Assembly: GCF_014621775.1 (NCBI RefSeq)
Contig: NZ_CP061204.1
Location: forward strand, 248,001-312,000
DNA length: 64,000 nucleotides
Reading direction: 5' to 3'
Source of the DNA: Stenotrophomonas sp. 169
GTDB taxonomy: Bacteria; Pseudomonadota; Gammaproteobacteria; Xanthomonadales; Xanthomonadaceae
A program made the position numbers and the translations under genes. Positions 27,677-35,803 of the stretch are shown piece after piece. Position 1 is the stretch's first letter. Each line of letters opens with the position of its first letter. The notes under the pieces were generated by a model. The model saw only the letters and a program-made list of their open reading frames with translations. It had not been told where the DNA came from and made no database searches.

Positions 27677-28773
27677 GCGAGGCGGTGATGACGCCGTCGC
27701 TGCGGTACGCCGACGGCGTGGCGCGCGGTGAGTGGCAGGACGATGTGGCCCAGCACGCAGCGCTGGCCGAGCTGGATCGCATCCACCTGGCGCTGCTGGA
27801 AGATGCCGACGACGGCTGGCTGGACCGGCTGTCCTCCTTCTTCAAGAAGCCCGAGGCGGTCAAAGGCCTGTACTTCTGGGGTGGGGTAGGGCGCGGCAAG
27901 ACCTTCCTGGTCGACCTGTTCTACGACGGGCTGCCGATCCAGCAGAAGTACCGCACGCACTTCCACCGTTTCATGCGCGGCATCCACGAGCGCCTGCGCG
28001 AGCATCAGGGGCAGAGCGACCCGCTGGCGAAGATCGCGCAGGAATGGCGCAGCAAGCTGCGCGTGCTGGTGCTGGACGAGTTCTTCGTCACCGACATCGG
28101 CGATGCCATGCTGCTGGCCCGGCTGCTGGAGCGTATGTTCGCCGAGGGCGTAACCCTGGTGACCACGTCCAATACCGCAGTGGAAAACCTGTACCTCAAT
28201 GGCCTGCAGCGGGACAGCTTCCTGCCGGCCATCGGGCTGCTGCAGCGCTATTGCGTGGAGCTGTACGCTGAAGGCACCGAGGACTACCGCATGCGCGCGC
28301 TGACCCGGTCGCCGGTATACCGCGCGCCGCTGGCGTCTGACAGCGACGACTGGCTGGGCACGCGCTGGGCTGACCTCAGCGGGGGCCAGCCGGCAAAGGC
28401 CGGCAACATCGAGATCGAAGGCCGCAAGATCCCGGTACGGGGCCGTGGCAAGAGCATCGCCTGGTTCGATTTCACGGCGCTGTGCGAAGGGCCGCGCGGG
28501 CCGTCGGATTACATCGAGATCGCCCAGGAGTTCAACACCCTTCTGCTCGGCGGCATCCCGGCGTTCGACCGCAACAACGAAGACGCCGCACGCCGCTTCG
28601 TCAATCTGATCGATGAACTGTACGACCGCCACGTCAACCTGGTCTGCACCGCCACCACCTCACCGATCGAGCTGTACACCGGCACCCGCCTGCAGGGCGC
28701 CTTCGAGCGCACCGCCTCGCGCCTGATCGAAATGCAGAGCGCCGAGTACCTCGGCACCCCGCACAAAGCCTGA
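27673..28773 (+). CDS. zapE: Cell division ATPase ZapE (AFG1/YhcM family)
   Basis: The 366-residue AAA-like ATPase has Walker A GGVGRGKTF at about residues 73-81 and Walker B VLVLDEFFVTDI near 133-144. The family block LYFWGGVGRGKTFLVDLFYD leads into HFHRFM. ZapE binds FtsZ and modulates the division ring under stress; its mitochondrial homologue is AFG1. Length fits (about 370). It overlaps the hydrolase gene by four bases. Its TGA is fused to the left arm of a 36-bp perfect inverted repeat. Confidence 0.94.
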   Translation: MSEAVMTPSLRYADGVARGEWQDDVAQHAALAELDRIHLALLEDADDGWLDRLSSFFKKPEAVKGLYFWGGVGRGKTFLVDLFYDGLPIQQKYRTHFHRFMRGIHERLREHQGQSDPLAKIAQEWRSKLRVLVLDEFFVTDIGDAMLLARLLERMFAEGVTLVTTSNTAVENLYLNGLQRDSFLPAIGLLQRYCVELYAEGTEDYRMRALTRSPVYRAPLASDSDDWLGTRWADLSGGQPAKAGNIEIEGRKIPVRGRGKSIAWFDFTALCEGPRGPSDYIEIAQEFNTLLLGGIPAFDRNNEDAARRFVNLIDELYDRHVNLVCTATTSPIELYTGTRLQGAFERTASRLIEMQSAEYLGTPHKA

Positions 28774-28851
28774 AAAAGGGGACGGAGGGGATTAAGTCGC
28801 AAACGGCCGCCTTCTGGCCGTTTGCGACTTAATCCCCTCCGTCCCCTTTTT
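28773..28851. repeat. Perfect 36-bp inverted repeat, 7-base loop
   Basis: The left arm 28773-28808 (starting AAAAAGGGGACGGAGGGG) and right arm 28816-28851 are exact reverse complements around GCCTTCT. It begins at the last base of the zapE stop codon and ends in a T5 run, so it works as an intrinsic terminator. Its length and perfection are more like a small mobile palindrome than an ordinary terminator. Confidence 0.85.
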
Positions 28852-29045
28852 GGTTGCACAGCCAGCTTTGTGCACGTGGCGTGAGGGCGGATTGTTGCGT
28901 TGGTTGGACCCCGCTGTCGCGTCAAAAAGACGACTTCCGGCCTTGACTGCGCAGCCGATTCTGGCGGGGTCCCCGCCGCGCCGGGGGGTCGGAATGGAGC
29001 GGTCCTTGCGCTGCAAGGGATTGGGTCAATTCCCTACATTTGGCG
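28852..29045. other. Non-coding stretch upstream of nrdA
   Basis: About 190 bases between the inverted repeat and the nrdA promoter. I see a GC-rich dyad near 28970-28990 but no gene, RNA or clear regulatory element. Confidence 0.5.
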
Positions 29046-29074
29046 TTGACGCACCCCTTGGACCCCACTATCTT
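29046..29074 (+). promoter_or_regulatory. nrdA promoter
   Basis: TTGACG (29046-29051), a 17-base spacer and TATCTT (29069-29074) place the transcript start near 29080, just at the beginning of the riboswitch. The -10 lies in a dyad, CCACTATCTTGTGG, that resembles an NrdR box but is two bases shorter than the usual one. Confidence 0.6.
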
Positions 29075-29076
29075 GT

Positions 29077-29230
29077 GGCCGTCGGTTCCGGTGACCCCAA
29101 GTCACCGGTGCAGACGGGACGCCCGGAACCCCTGTCATCAGAGGTCCCGGCACTGCCCCGCAACGGTACCTACGGGAGCACTTCCGTTTTACCGACAGCC
29201 GCTCATGCACATGTGCGGCGCTGGCTGCGT
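29077..29230 (+). promoter_or_regulatory. Cobalamin riboswitch upstream of nrdA
   Basis: Conserved riboswitch core is visible in order: GGTTCC, a long stem (GGTGAC with GTCACC), ACGGGAcgCCCGG, and CACTGCCCCGCAACGGTA at 29150-29167, the hallmark of the cobalamin element. A CACTTCC segment and AGCC followed by a GCCGC/GTGCGGC stem close it. The B12-box part is less canonical than in the metE element of this window. B12 binding would be expected to lower expression of this B12-independent reductase. Confidence 0.72.
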
Positions 29231-29393
29231 GATCTCTGATCGTGTGACGGGTTTTGCAGGGAGCGGTGCGCGGTCATTTCCGTCACTGTCGCGCCTGTTG
29301 CGACACCCTCACCCCATTCTGTCGGATCCGCACCGGAACGTGCCTGCCCAGGCGCGCCGTGCATCCCATCTCACGCTCAGAGGACCACCCGCC

Positions 29394-31790
29394 GTGACCA
29401 GCGAAACCAGTGCCACCATCGACAAGGAAAGCGAGTTCCTGCTTACGTCGCCGCCGACTTCGAACACCATGAGTGTGACCAAGCGCAATGGCACGACCGA
29501 GCTGGTGGATCTGAACAAGATCGTGCGCGCGGTGCAGCGTTCTTCCGAGGGCCTGCATTCGGTGGACCCGATGCGCGTGGCCACCCGCACCATTTCCGGC
29601 CTGTACAACGGCGCGACCACCCAGGAACTGGACGAGCTGTCCATCCGCACCGCAGCGCTGCTGATCGGCGAAGAGCCGGAGTACGGCCGCTTGGCCGCGC
29701 GCCTGCTGGCCAACTACATCGCCAAGGAAGTGTCCGGCCAGGAAATCCACGCGTTCTCGCAGTCGGTCGGCCGTGGCCACGAAGTGGGCCTGATCAACGA
29801 TCGCCTGCTGGGCTTCGTGCAGACCAACGCACGCAAGCTCAACGATGCCATTGATCCGACGCTCGACCTGCACTTCGATTACTTCGGCCTGCGCACCCTG
29901 TACGACCGGTACCTGCTGCGCCACCCGCATACCCGCAAGGTGATCGAGACCCCGCAGCAGTTCTTCCTGCGCATCGCCAGCGCGCTGAGCGAAGACGTGC
30001 TGGAAACCCTGGCGCTGTACAAGCGCATGGGCAACCTGGATTACCTGCCGTCCAGCCCGACGCTGTTCAACTCCGGCACCACCCACGAGCAGCTGTCCTC
30101 GTGCTTCCTGCTGGACTCGCCGCAGGATTCGCTGGAGTCCATCTATTCCAAGTACGGCGACATCGCCCAGCTGTCAAAGTTCAGCGGCGGCATCGGCGTC
30201 AGCTACACCCGCGTGCGTTCGCGTGGCTCGCTGATCAAGTCCACCAACGGCCACTCCAACGGTATCGTGCCGTGGCTGAAGACCATGGATTCGTCGGTCG
30301 CGGCCGTGAACCAGGGCGGCAAGCGCAAGGGCGCGGCCTGTGTGTACCTGGAAAGCTGGCACGCCGACATCGAGGATTTCCTCGAACTGCGTGACAACAC
30401 GGGTGACGAGTCGCGCCGTGCGCACAATCTGAACCTGGCCAACTGGATCCCGGACCTGTTCATGAAGCGTGTCGAGGCCGACCAGGAATGGTCGCTGTTC
30501 GATCCGCGCGTCGTGCCGGAGTTCACCGATCTGTTCGGCGAAGCCTTCGAAGCCGCCTATGTGCAGGCCGAAGCGCAGGGCAAGGCCAACCGCACCATCT
30601 CCGCGCGCAAGCTGTACTCGCGGATGATGCGCACCCTGGCCGAGACCGGCAACGGCTGGATGACCTTCAAGGACAAGTGCAACCGCGCCAGCAACCAGAC
30701 CCTGCGTGCGGGCAACGTGATCCACCTGTCCAACCTGTGCACCGAAATCCTGGAAGTCACCTCGGCCGAAGAGACCGCGGTGTGCAACCTGGGCTCGATC
30801 AACCTGGGCAACCATTTCGACAGCCACGGCGAGTTCGACTTCGACAAGCTGGCCGACACCGTGCGCCTGGCCATCCGCCAGTTGGATCGCGTGATCGACC
30901 TGAACTTCTACCCGATCGAATCGGCACGCCGCGGCAACCTGCGCTGGCGTCCGGTCGGCCTGGGCTGCATGGGCCTGCAGGACGTGTTCTTCCGCAAGCG
31001 CCTGGCGTTCGACAGTGTCGAAGCCCGCGCGCTGTCGAAGAAGATCGCCGAAAGCATCTACTTCCATGCCCTGGAAACCTCGTGCGAGCTGGCGCAGGAG
31101 CGCGGCAAGCATCCGTCCTTCGCCGACACCCGTGCGGCCAGCGGCGAGCTGCAGTTCGATGCATGGAACGTGGTGCCGGAAGACACCGCACGCTGGGATG
31201 CCCTGCGTGAGCGCATCAAGGAGCACGGCCTGCGCAACTCGCTGATGATCGCGATCGCACCGACCGCCACCATCGCCTCGATCGCCGGTTGCTACGAGTG
31301 CGTCGAGCCGCAGGTGTCCAACCTGTTCAAGCGCGAAACGCTGTCCGGCGACTTCCTGCAGATCAACCGTTACCTGGTGACCGAGCTGAAGAAGCTGGGC
31401 CACTGGACGCCGGAAATGCGCGATGCGATCAAGCTGGCCGAAGGCTCCATCCAGGGCATCATGCAGATCCCGGAAACGCTGCGCCACGTCTACCGCACCG
31501 CGTGGGAACTGCCGATGCGTTCGCTGATCGACATGGCTGCCGAGCGCGGTGCCTTCATCGACCAGTCCGCCTCGCTCAACCTGTTCATGGAAAGCCCGAA
31601 CATCGGCGCGATGTCCTCCATGTACATGTACGCCTGGAAGCAGGGCATCAAGACCACCTACTACCTGCGTTCGCGTCCGGCCACCAAGATCGCCAAGACC
31701 ACGGTCAGCACGCACGTCGCGGCCGTCGATCCGGTCGATGCCGTGGCCTGCTCGCTGGAGAATCCGGAAAGCTGCGAGGCGTGCCAGTAA
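29394..31790 (+). CDS. nrdA: Class Ia ribonucleotide reductase, alpha subunit
   Basis: The 798-residue protein reduces ribonucleoside diphosphates. It has an N-terminal ATP-cone (about residues 27-115; VTKRNGTTELVDLNKIVRAV), a substrate-site cysteine in SSCFLLDSPQ, the radical cysteine in SNLCTEI with its Asn and Glu, a partner cysteine in AVCNLGS, and a C-terminal redox pair ESCEACQ. The ATP-cone implies dATP feedback control. The start is inferred as GTG at 29394 with AGAGGA upstream; ATG at 29469 is an alternative. nrdB follows after 65 bases that hold a hairpin. A cobalamin riboswitch sits in the roughly 310-base leader. Confidence 0.95.
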   Translation: MTSETSATIDKESEFLLTSPPTSNTMSVTKRNGTTELVDLNKIVRAVQRSSEGLHSVDPMRVATRTISGLYNGATTQELDELSIRTAALLIGEEPEYGRLAARLLANYIAKEVSGQEIHAFSQSVGRGHEVGLINDRLLGFVQTNARKLNDAIDPTLDLHFDYFGLRTLYDRYLLRHPHTRKVIETPQQFFLRIASALSEDVLETLALYKRMGNLDYLPSSPTLFNSGTTHEQLSSCFLLDSPQDSLESIYSKYGDIAQLSKFSGGIGVSYTRVRSRGSLIKSTNGHSNGIVPWLKTMDSSVAAVNQGGKRKGAACVYLESWHADIEDFLELRDNTGDESRRAHNLNLANWIPDLFMKRVEADQEWSLFDPRVVPEFTDLFGEAFEAAYVQAEAQGKANRTISARKLYSRMMRTLAETGNGWMTFKDKCNRASNQTLRAGNVIHLSNLCTEILEVTSAEETAVCNLGSINLGNHFDSHGEFDFDKLADTVRLAIRQLDRVIDLNFYPIESARRGNLRWRPVGLGCMGLQDVFFRKRLAFDSVEARALSKKIAESIYFHALETSCELAQERGKHPSFADTRAASGELQFDAWNVVPEDTARWDALRERIKEHGLRNSLMIAIAPTATIASIAGCYECVEPQVSNLFKRETLSGDFLQINRYLVTELKKLGHWTPEMRDAIKLAEGSIQGIMQIPETLRHVYRTAWELPMRSLIDMAAERGAFIDQSASLNLFMESPNIGAMSSMYMYAWKQGIKTTYYLRSRPATKIAKTTVSTHVAAVDPVDAVACSLENPESCEACQ

Positions 31791-31804
31791 TACGCAGCAC
31801 CGAT

Positions 31805-31832
31805 GTAACGCCGAGCCCTGCTCGGCGTTTTT
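31805..31832 (+). terminator. REP-like hairpin with T5 tract between nrdA and nrdB
   Basis: AACGCCGAGC and GCTCGGCGTT (31807-31829) form a stem followed by T5. The stem is that of the GCCGAGC REP family with its GTAG tag changed to GTAA. It sits inside the operon and could act as a partial terminator or RNA stabiliser that sets the nrdA:nrdB ratio. Confidence 0.65.
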
Positions 31833-31855
31833 ACCCGTAAACCCAGGAAACACCC

Positions 31856-32875
31856 ATGGCCGATAAACCCACCCAGATGCTGCTCGACCCAGGTTTCGAA
31901 CTGACCCTGCGTCCGATGCGCTACTCGCAGTTCTATGAGATGTACCGGAACGCGATCAAGAACACCTGGACGGTGGAAGAGATCAACTTCCAGATCGACA
32001 TCAGCGACCTGCACAGCAAGATGTCGCCGGCCGACCGCCACCTGATCCACCGCCTGGTCGCGTTCTTCGCCACCGGCGATTCGATCGTGTCCAACAATCT
32101 GGTGCTGAACCTGTACCAGCATCTCAATGCGCCCGAAGCGCGCATGTACCTGTCGCGCCAGCTGTATGAAGAAGCGCTGCACGTGCAGTTCTACCTGACC
32201 CTGCTCGACAACTACCTGCCGGATCCGGACGAGCGCGTCAAAGCCTTCGCCGCGGTGGAGAACATCGACTCGATCAAGAAGAAGGCCGACTTCTGCTTCA
32301 AGTGGATCGACTCGATCCAGGACCTGCGCCGCATTGAAACGCGCGACCAGCGTCGTCAGTTCCTGCTCAACCAGATCTGCTTCGCCGCCTGCATCGAAGG
32401 TCTGTTCTTCTTTGCTGCGTTCGCCTACGTGTACTACTTCCGTTCGCGCGGCCTGCTCAACGGCCTGGCGTCGGGTACGAACTGGGTGTTCCGCGATGAA
32501 AGCGCGCACATGGAGTTCGCCTTCGAGTGCGTGGACGTCATCCGCGAAGAAGAGCCGGATCTGTTCGACGATGCGATGAAGCAGCAGGTGTACGACATGC
32601 TGGCCGAAGCGATCGAATGTGAAGTGCAGTTCGCCGAAGACGTGCTGTCCGGCGGCGTGGCGGGCATTTCCACCCGCGACATGCGCCAGTACCTGCAGCA
32701 CTGCGCCGACAACCATTTCCATCGCCTGGGCATGGACAAGAAGTACAACGTGCGCAACCCGCTGTCCTTCATGGAACTGCAGGACGTGCAGGAGCTGACC
32801 AACTTCTTCGAGCGCCGTTCTTCGGCGTACCAGGTCGGCGTGAAGGGCGAAGTCGCCTTCGACATGAACTTCTGA
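31856..32875 (+). CDS. nrdB: Class Ia ribonucleotide reductase, beta subunit
   Basis: The 339-residue ferritin-like protein holds the di-iron/tyrosyl radical cofactor. Ligand blocks are seen as EEALH with the radical tyrosine four residues after the histidine (HVQFY), a second helix with ACIEGLFFF, and RDESAHMEF. It supplies the radical to NrdA. Length is typical (about 340). It is co-directional with nrdA, 65 bases downstream, and is followed by a strong hairpin terminator. The C-terminus (EVAFDMNF) is the short peptide that docks onto NrdA in the family. Confidence 0.95.
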   Translation: MADKPTQMLLDPGFELTLRPMRYSQFYEMYRNAIKNTWTVEEINFQIDISDLHSKMSPADRHLIHRLVAFFATGDSIVSNNLVLNLYQHLNAPEARMYLSRQLYEEALHVQFYLTLLDNYLPDPDERVKAFAAVENIDSIKKKADFCFKWIDSIQDLRRIETRDQRRQFLLNQICFAACIEGLFFFAAFAYVYYFRSRGLLNGLASGTNWVFRDESAHMEFAFECVDVIREEEPDLFDDAMKQQVYDMLAEAIECEVQFAEDVLSGGVAGISTRDMRQYLQHCADNHFHRLGMDKKYNVRNPLSFMELQDVQELTNFFERRSSAYQVGVKGEVAFDMNF

Positions 32876-32897
32876 CCTGATCGTTTCTGCGTGATTT

Positions 32898-32930
32898 CAA
32901 GGCCCCGGCACCAGACCGGGGCCTTGTGCG
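32898..32930 (+). terminator. Terminator after nrdB
   Basis: A perfect 11-bp stem (32898-32908 with 32916-32926), loop CACCAGA, 22 bases past the stop codon. The T-run is poor. Confidence 0.7.
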
Positions 32931-32959
32931 TCCAGGCTTCACCATTCGGCTCGATGGGT

Positions 32960-34174
32960 TCATGCACATCGCATGCCTTCGGTAACGGCTTGCAGCTCGC
33001 GCACGATATCTTCTGCTCCGGTCCGGTCCGGGGTGTCATCTGCATTATTGAAGCCGCCTGTCTCCGCGACGTTCTGCACGAGTATCCCGTCACGACGTGG
33101 CATGACCAGAAAGCGGCCGGAACGCAGCGCATAGCGTACGGCGGGCTGTACCGATAGACGCACGGTTTGCCCTCTGACGGGAATGACGGACTCATCCCCG
33201 ACCAATGCTCTGGCGCCGTAGCCTGTGGCATTGATGACCACGTTCTCAGGCAGAGCCGCCAGCTCGCCCAGAGAGCGGAATTCACGGATCTCGATGCGCC
33301 CCCCACGCGCCAGGAACTCATCCATCAATGCCTGCGCGTAAAGAGGGAGATTGAACATCATCCCCGTGAAGCAGCGTGCATGAGGCAATGGAAAAGGATG
33401 GCTGCCGGGAGGCAGTTCAACCGATGGGGGGAGAAAGTTGCTGGCGAACTTCGCGTAACGCGGTTCGTCCATTGCGTACGGTAGCGCCTCGAAGGAACGG
33501 TCGTCGTCGCGCAATGAGTTGTGCGACAGCCTGTAGCCATTGAACCATTCCACTGACATGCCCGGCTGTGCGATCGCTTGGGAATGTTCCTGGAATGAGA
33601 AGTTCGCCATGTCATTCCAAGCGCGGGTCCAGTCATCACCGTAGTCCGAAGCACAGAAGCGGGAGTCAGGCGACCACAGGCCGGTGGCACCCAAGGAAGC
33701 GATGGTGGGGGGCAATGCCTTGGCGTAGATGCGGACGGAGATACCCGCACGCTGTGCCAGCAACGCAGCACTGAGCCCCAACGGTCCGCATCCGGCAACT
33801 GCCATGGAATCGACGTTGCCCGAGGATGCTGCCTGCGCCAGGCCCAGCGCCTGTCGGCTGGACCCCCAGCACAGTGACCAGCCGCTTCCGCCATGACCAT
33901 AGTTGTGGATGATCAGCTTTTCACCGATCTTTTCTGCTTCGATCCGCGGTCCAGCATGACGGAACGGACGCCTGCAGGTATTTACCCGGGTTATCAGGTC
34001 AACATGCGCCTGTAGGGCGGCGACCAGACTGCAGTCGTGCGGGCATTGCGGAGGTAAGGTCGCATTCCGGTGACGATGAGCGGGCTGTGCCTGTACCGCC
34101 CGGGGAAGAAGAGAGGACGGCACGCTGGTGATCAACGCAGCCGCAGTGCCGGCAAGTAGCGCACGTCGCTTCAT
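32960..34174 (-). CDS. Tat-exported FAD oxidoreductase, circularly permuted D-amino-acid-oxidase type
   Basis: The 404-residue protein opens with MKRRALLAGTAAALIT, a twin-arginine-like export signal of about 30 residues. At about 69-105 it has RPFRHAGPRIE and HNYGHGGSGWSLCWGS, motifs that close ordinary D-amino-acid oxidases at their C-terminus. The FAD-binding block AVAGCGPLGLSAALLAQRAG follows only at about 125-144, and INATGYGARALVGD and RFLVMPRRDG come later. The order is thus circularly permuted. It probably oxidises an amino or imino compound in the periplasm. Base composition is somewhat less GC-rich than its neighbours, compatible with transfer. Substrate unknown. Confidence 0.75.
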   Translation of the reverse strand: MKRRALLAGTAAALITSVPSSLLPRAVQAQPAHRHRNATLPPQCPHDCSLVAALQAHVDLITRVNTCRRPFRHAGPRIEAEKIGEKLIIHNYGHGGSGWSLCWGSSRQALGLAQAASSGNVDSMAVAGCGPLGLSAALLAQRAGISVRIYAKALPPTIASLGATGLWSPDSRFCASDYGDDWTRAWNDMANFSFQEHSQAIAQPGMSVEWFNGYRLSHNSLRDDDRSFEALPYAMDEPRYAKFASNFLPPSVELPPGSHPFPLPHARCFTGMMFNLPLYAQALMDEFLARGGRIEIREFRSLGELAALPENVVINATGYGARALVGDESVIPVRGQTVRLSVQPAVRYALRSGRFLVMPRRDGILVQNVAETGGFNNADDTPDRTGAEDIVRELQAVTEGMRCA

Positions 34175-34281
34175 GTTTCGCCCTCCTCGTCCAGGGGTCC
34201 GAGTTTCTGCACGGATCGGCTGGTTCTCAAGAGAAGGGGCTCACGCATTGCAGTATCATTGAAAAAATCACTCATTCGCCG

Positions 34282-34707
34282 ATGGTTGCCGCTATGACGT
34301 CACTTCCTGCTGAGCTGCCGCCCATTGAAGTGCGCATGGCCGAGATCGTGTTTCCCAACCACACCAACCACATGGGCACGCTGTTCGGTGGCCAGGCGCT
34401 GGCATGGATGGATAAGGCCGCCTTTCTCGCCGCAGCACGCTATTCGCGCCGCACCGTGGTCACCGCGCGCAGCGACCAGGTCGATTTCAAGCTGCCGATC
34501 CGCATCGGACAGATGGTGGAAACGATTGGCCGCATCGTCGAGGTGGGCCGCAGCTCGATGAAGGTGCAGGTGGAACTCATCGCCGAAGACCTGCACAACG
34601 GCGAGCGCCAGCTGTGCACGCGCGGCCACTTCGTGATGATCGCGCTGGACGACGAAGGCCATCCCACGGCGGTGCCGGCCCTGCCGGATATCTCCCCGAT
34701 CGTCTGA
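34282..34707 (+). CDS. Acyl-CoA thioesterase, YciA/hotdog family
   Basis: The 141-residue protein is a single hotdog domain with the YciA-like block NHMGTLFGGQALAWMDKAAF at about residues 28-47 (the catalytic acid in the helix) and VDFKLPIRIGQMVE. It hydrolyses acyl-CoA esters in the cytosol. The first ATG is at 34282, and a second at 34294 (MTSLP) could equally serve. It stands alone upstream of the sirtuin gene (44 bases), possibly co-transcribed. Confidence 0.85.
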   Translation: MVAAMTSLPAELPPIEVRMAEIVFPNHTNHMGTLFGGQALAWMDKAAFLAAARYSRRTVVTARSDQVDFKLPIRIGQMVETIGRIVEVGRSSMKVQVELIAEDLHNGERQLCTRGHFVMIALDDEGHPTAVPALPDISPIV

Positions 34708-34751
34708 TCCGACGCTTGCGCGGGGGCGCCGCTGCCCCCATTTGATTGCGT

Positions 34752-35573
34752 ATGAGCCAGCCGCTTACCGATTTCATCACGCGCGCCCGCCGCCTGTTCG
34801 TCCTGACCGGCGCCGGCTGCAGCACCGCGTCGGGCATTCCGGATTACCGGGATGCCGATGGCCAGTGGAAGCGAACCCCGCCGGTGACGTATCAAGCCTT
34901 CATGGCCGAACCGGCCACGCGCCAGCGCTATTGGGCGCGCAGCCTGGTCGGTTGGCCGCGCTTTGGCCACGCCGTGCCCAATGGCACCCACCATGCGCTG
35001 GCGGCGCTGGAGGCCACCGGCAAGCTGCAAGTGCTGCTGACCCAGAATGTGGACGTGCTGCACCAGCGCGCCGGCAGCCGCAACGTCATCGATCTGCATG
35101 GCAGGCTGGATCAGGTGCGCTGCATGGGCTGCGAACAACGCACTGGGCGCGAAGACCTGCAGGATCGCCTGCTGCAGGCCAACCCTGGCTGGGATGCGTT
35201 GGACGCCGGCATCGCGCCCGATGGCGATGCGGATCTGGAAACCGATTTCTCTGCGTTCAACGTGCCTGACTGCCTGCAATGCGGTGGTCTGTTGAAGCCC
35301 GACGTGGTGTTCTTCGGTGAAAACGTTCCACGCGATCGTGTCGCTGCCGTGCACGATCATCTGCAGCGCGCCGATGCGGTGCTGGTGGTGGGCTCGTCGC
35401 TGATGGTCTATTCGGGCTTCCGGTTCGTGCAGGCGGCGGCGAACGCCGGCCTGCCGGTGGCCGCGCTGAATCGCGGCCGCACCCGCGCGGACGGGTTGCT
35501 GGCGTTCAAGGACGAACGTGACTGTGCCGAGGCATTGGCACCGTGGCTGGCAGGATGCTCTCCCGCCGCGTGA
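34752..35573 (+). CDS. NAD-dependent protein deacylase, sirtuin (SIRT4-like class)
   Basis: The 273-residue protein has the sirtuin NAD site GAGCSTASGIPDYR at about residues 19-32, TQNVDVLHQRAGS, the catalytic histidine in IDLHG, and a zinc site of two CXXC pairs (CMGC and CLQC). KPDVVFFGENVP and VVGSSLMVYSG follow. It removes acyl groups from lysines, using NAD, or acts as an ADP-ribosyl-type enzyme in this class. The ATG at 34752 is preferred to the TTG two codons upstream. Its neighbour is an acyl-CoA thioesterase, a plausible acylation-control pairing (inference). Confidence 0.9.
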   Translation: MSQPLTDFITRARRLFVLTGAGCSTASGIPDYRDADGQWKRTPPVTYQAFMAEPATRQRYWARSLVGWPRFGHAVPNGTHHALAALEATGKLQVLLTQNVDVLHQRAGSRNVIDLHGRLDQVRCMGCEQRTGREDLQDRLLQANPGWDALDAGIAPDGDADLETDFSAFNVPDCLQCGGLLKPDVVFFGENVPRDRVAAVHDHLQRADAVLVVGSSLMVYSGFRFVQAAANAGLPVAALNRGRTRADGLLAFKDERDCAEALAPWLAGCSPAA

Positions 35574-35600
35574 GGCCAGACGCAGGCCGCGCTTCGCGCT

Positions 35601-35664
35601 CGCCGAGCACGGCTCCGCACTACCGGACTGCCCGCAGCGTGGTAGCGCCGAGCCACGCTCGGCG
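35601..35664. repeat. REP pair, GCCGAGC family, one decayed
   Basis: An inverted copy at 35601-35624 has lost part of its right arm (CTCCGCACTACC). An intact GTAG copy lies at 35642-35664. They occupy the gap before the old yellow enzyme gene. Confidence 0.8.
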
Positions 35665-35803
35665 GATTGTTTCCGGCATCGAGGGGCCTGACGCAGGCCA
35701 CGCCACCCCCCGCGCAATCCTGTGATCCAACACAGCGCTTGATCTGAAACCCCATCGGCGCTGCAATAGACCCCTGTCTTTTTCCCCCTGCGAATCCCCC
35801 CAC

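Noticed and set aside
29069..29074. Canonical NrdR box at the nrdA promoter
   Set aside because: The dyad CCACTATCTTGTGG has a spacing two bases shorter than the usual NrdR consensus and no second box is seen; noted only as a resemblance.
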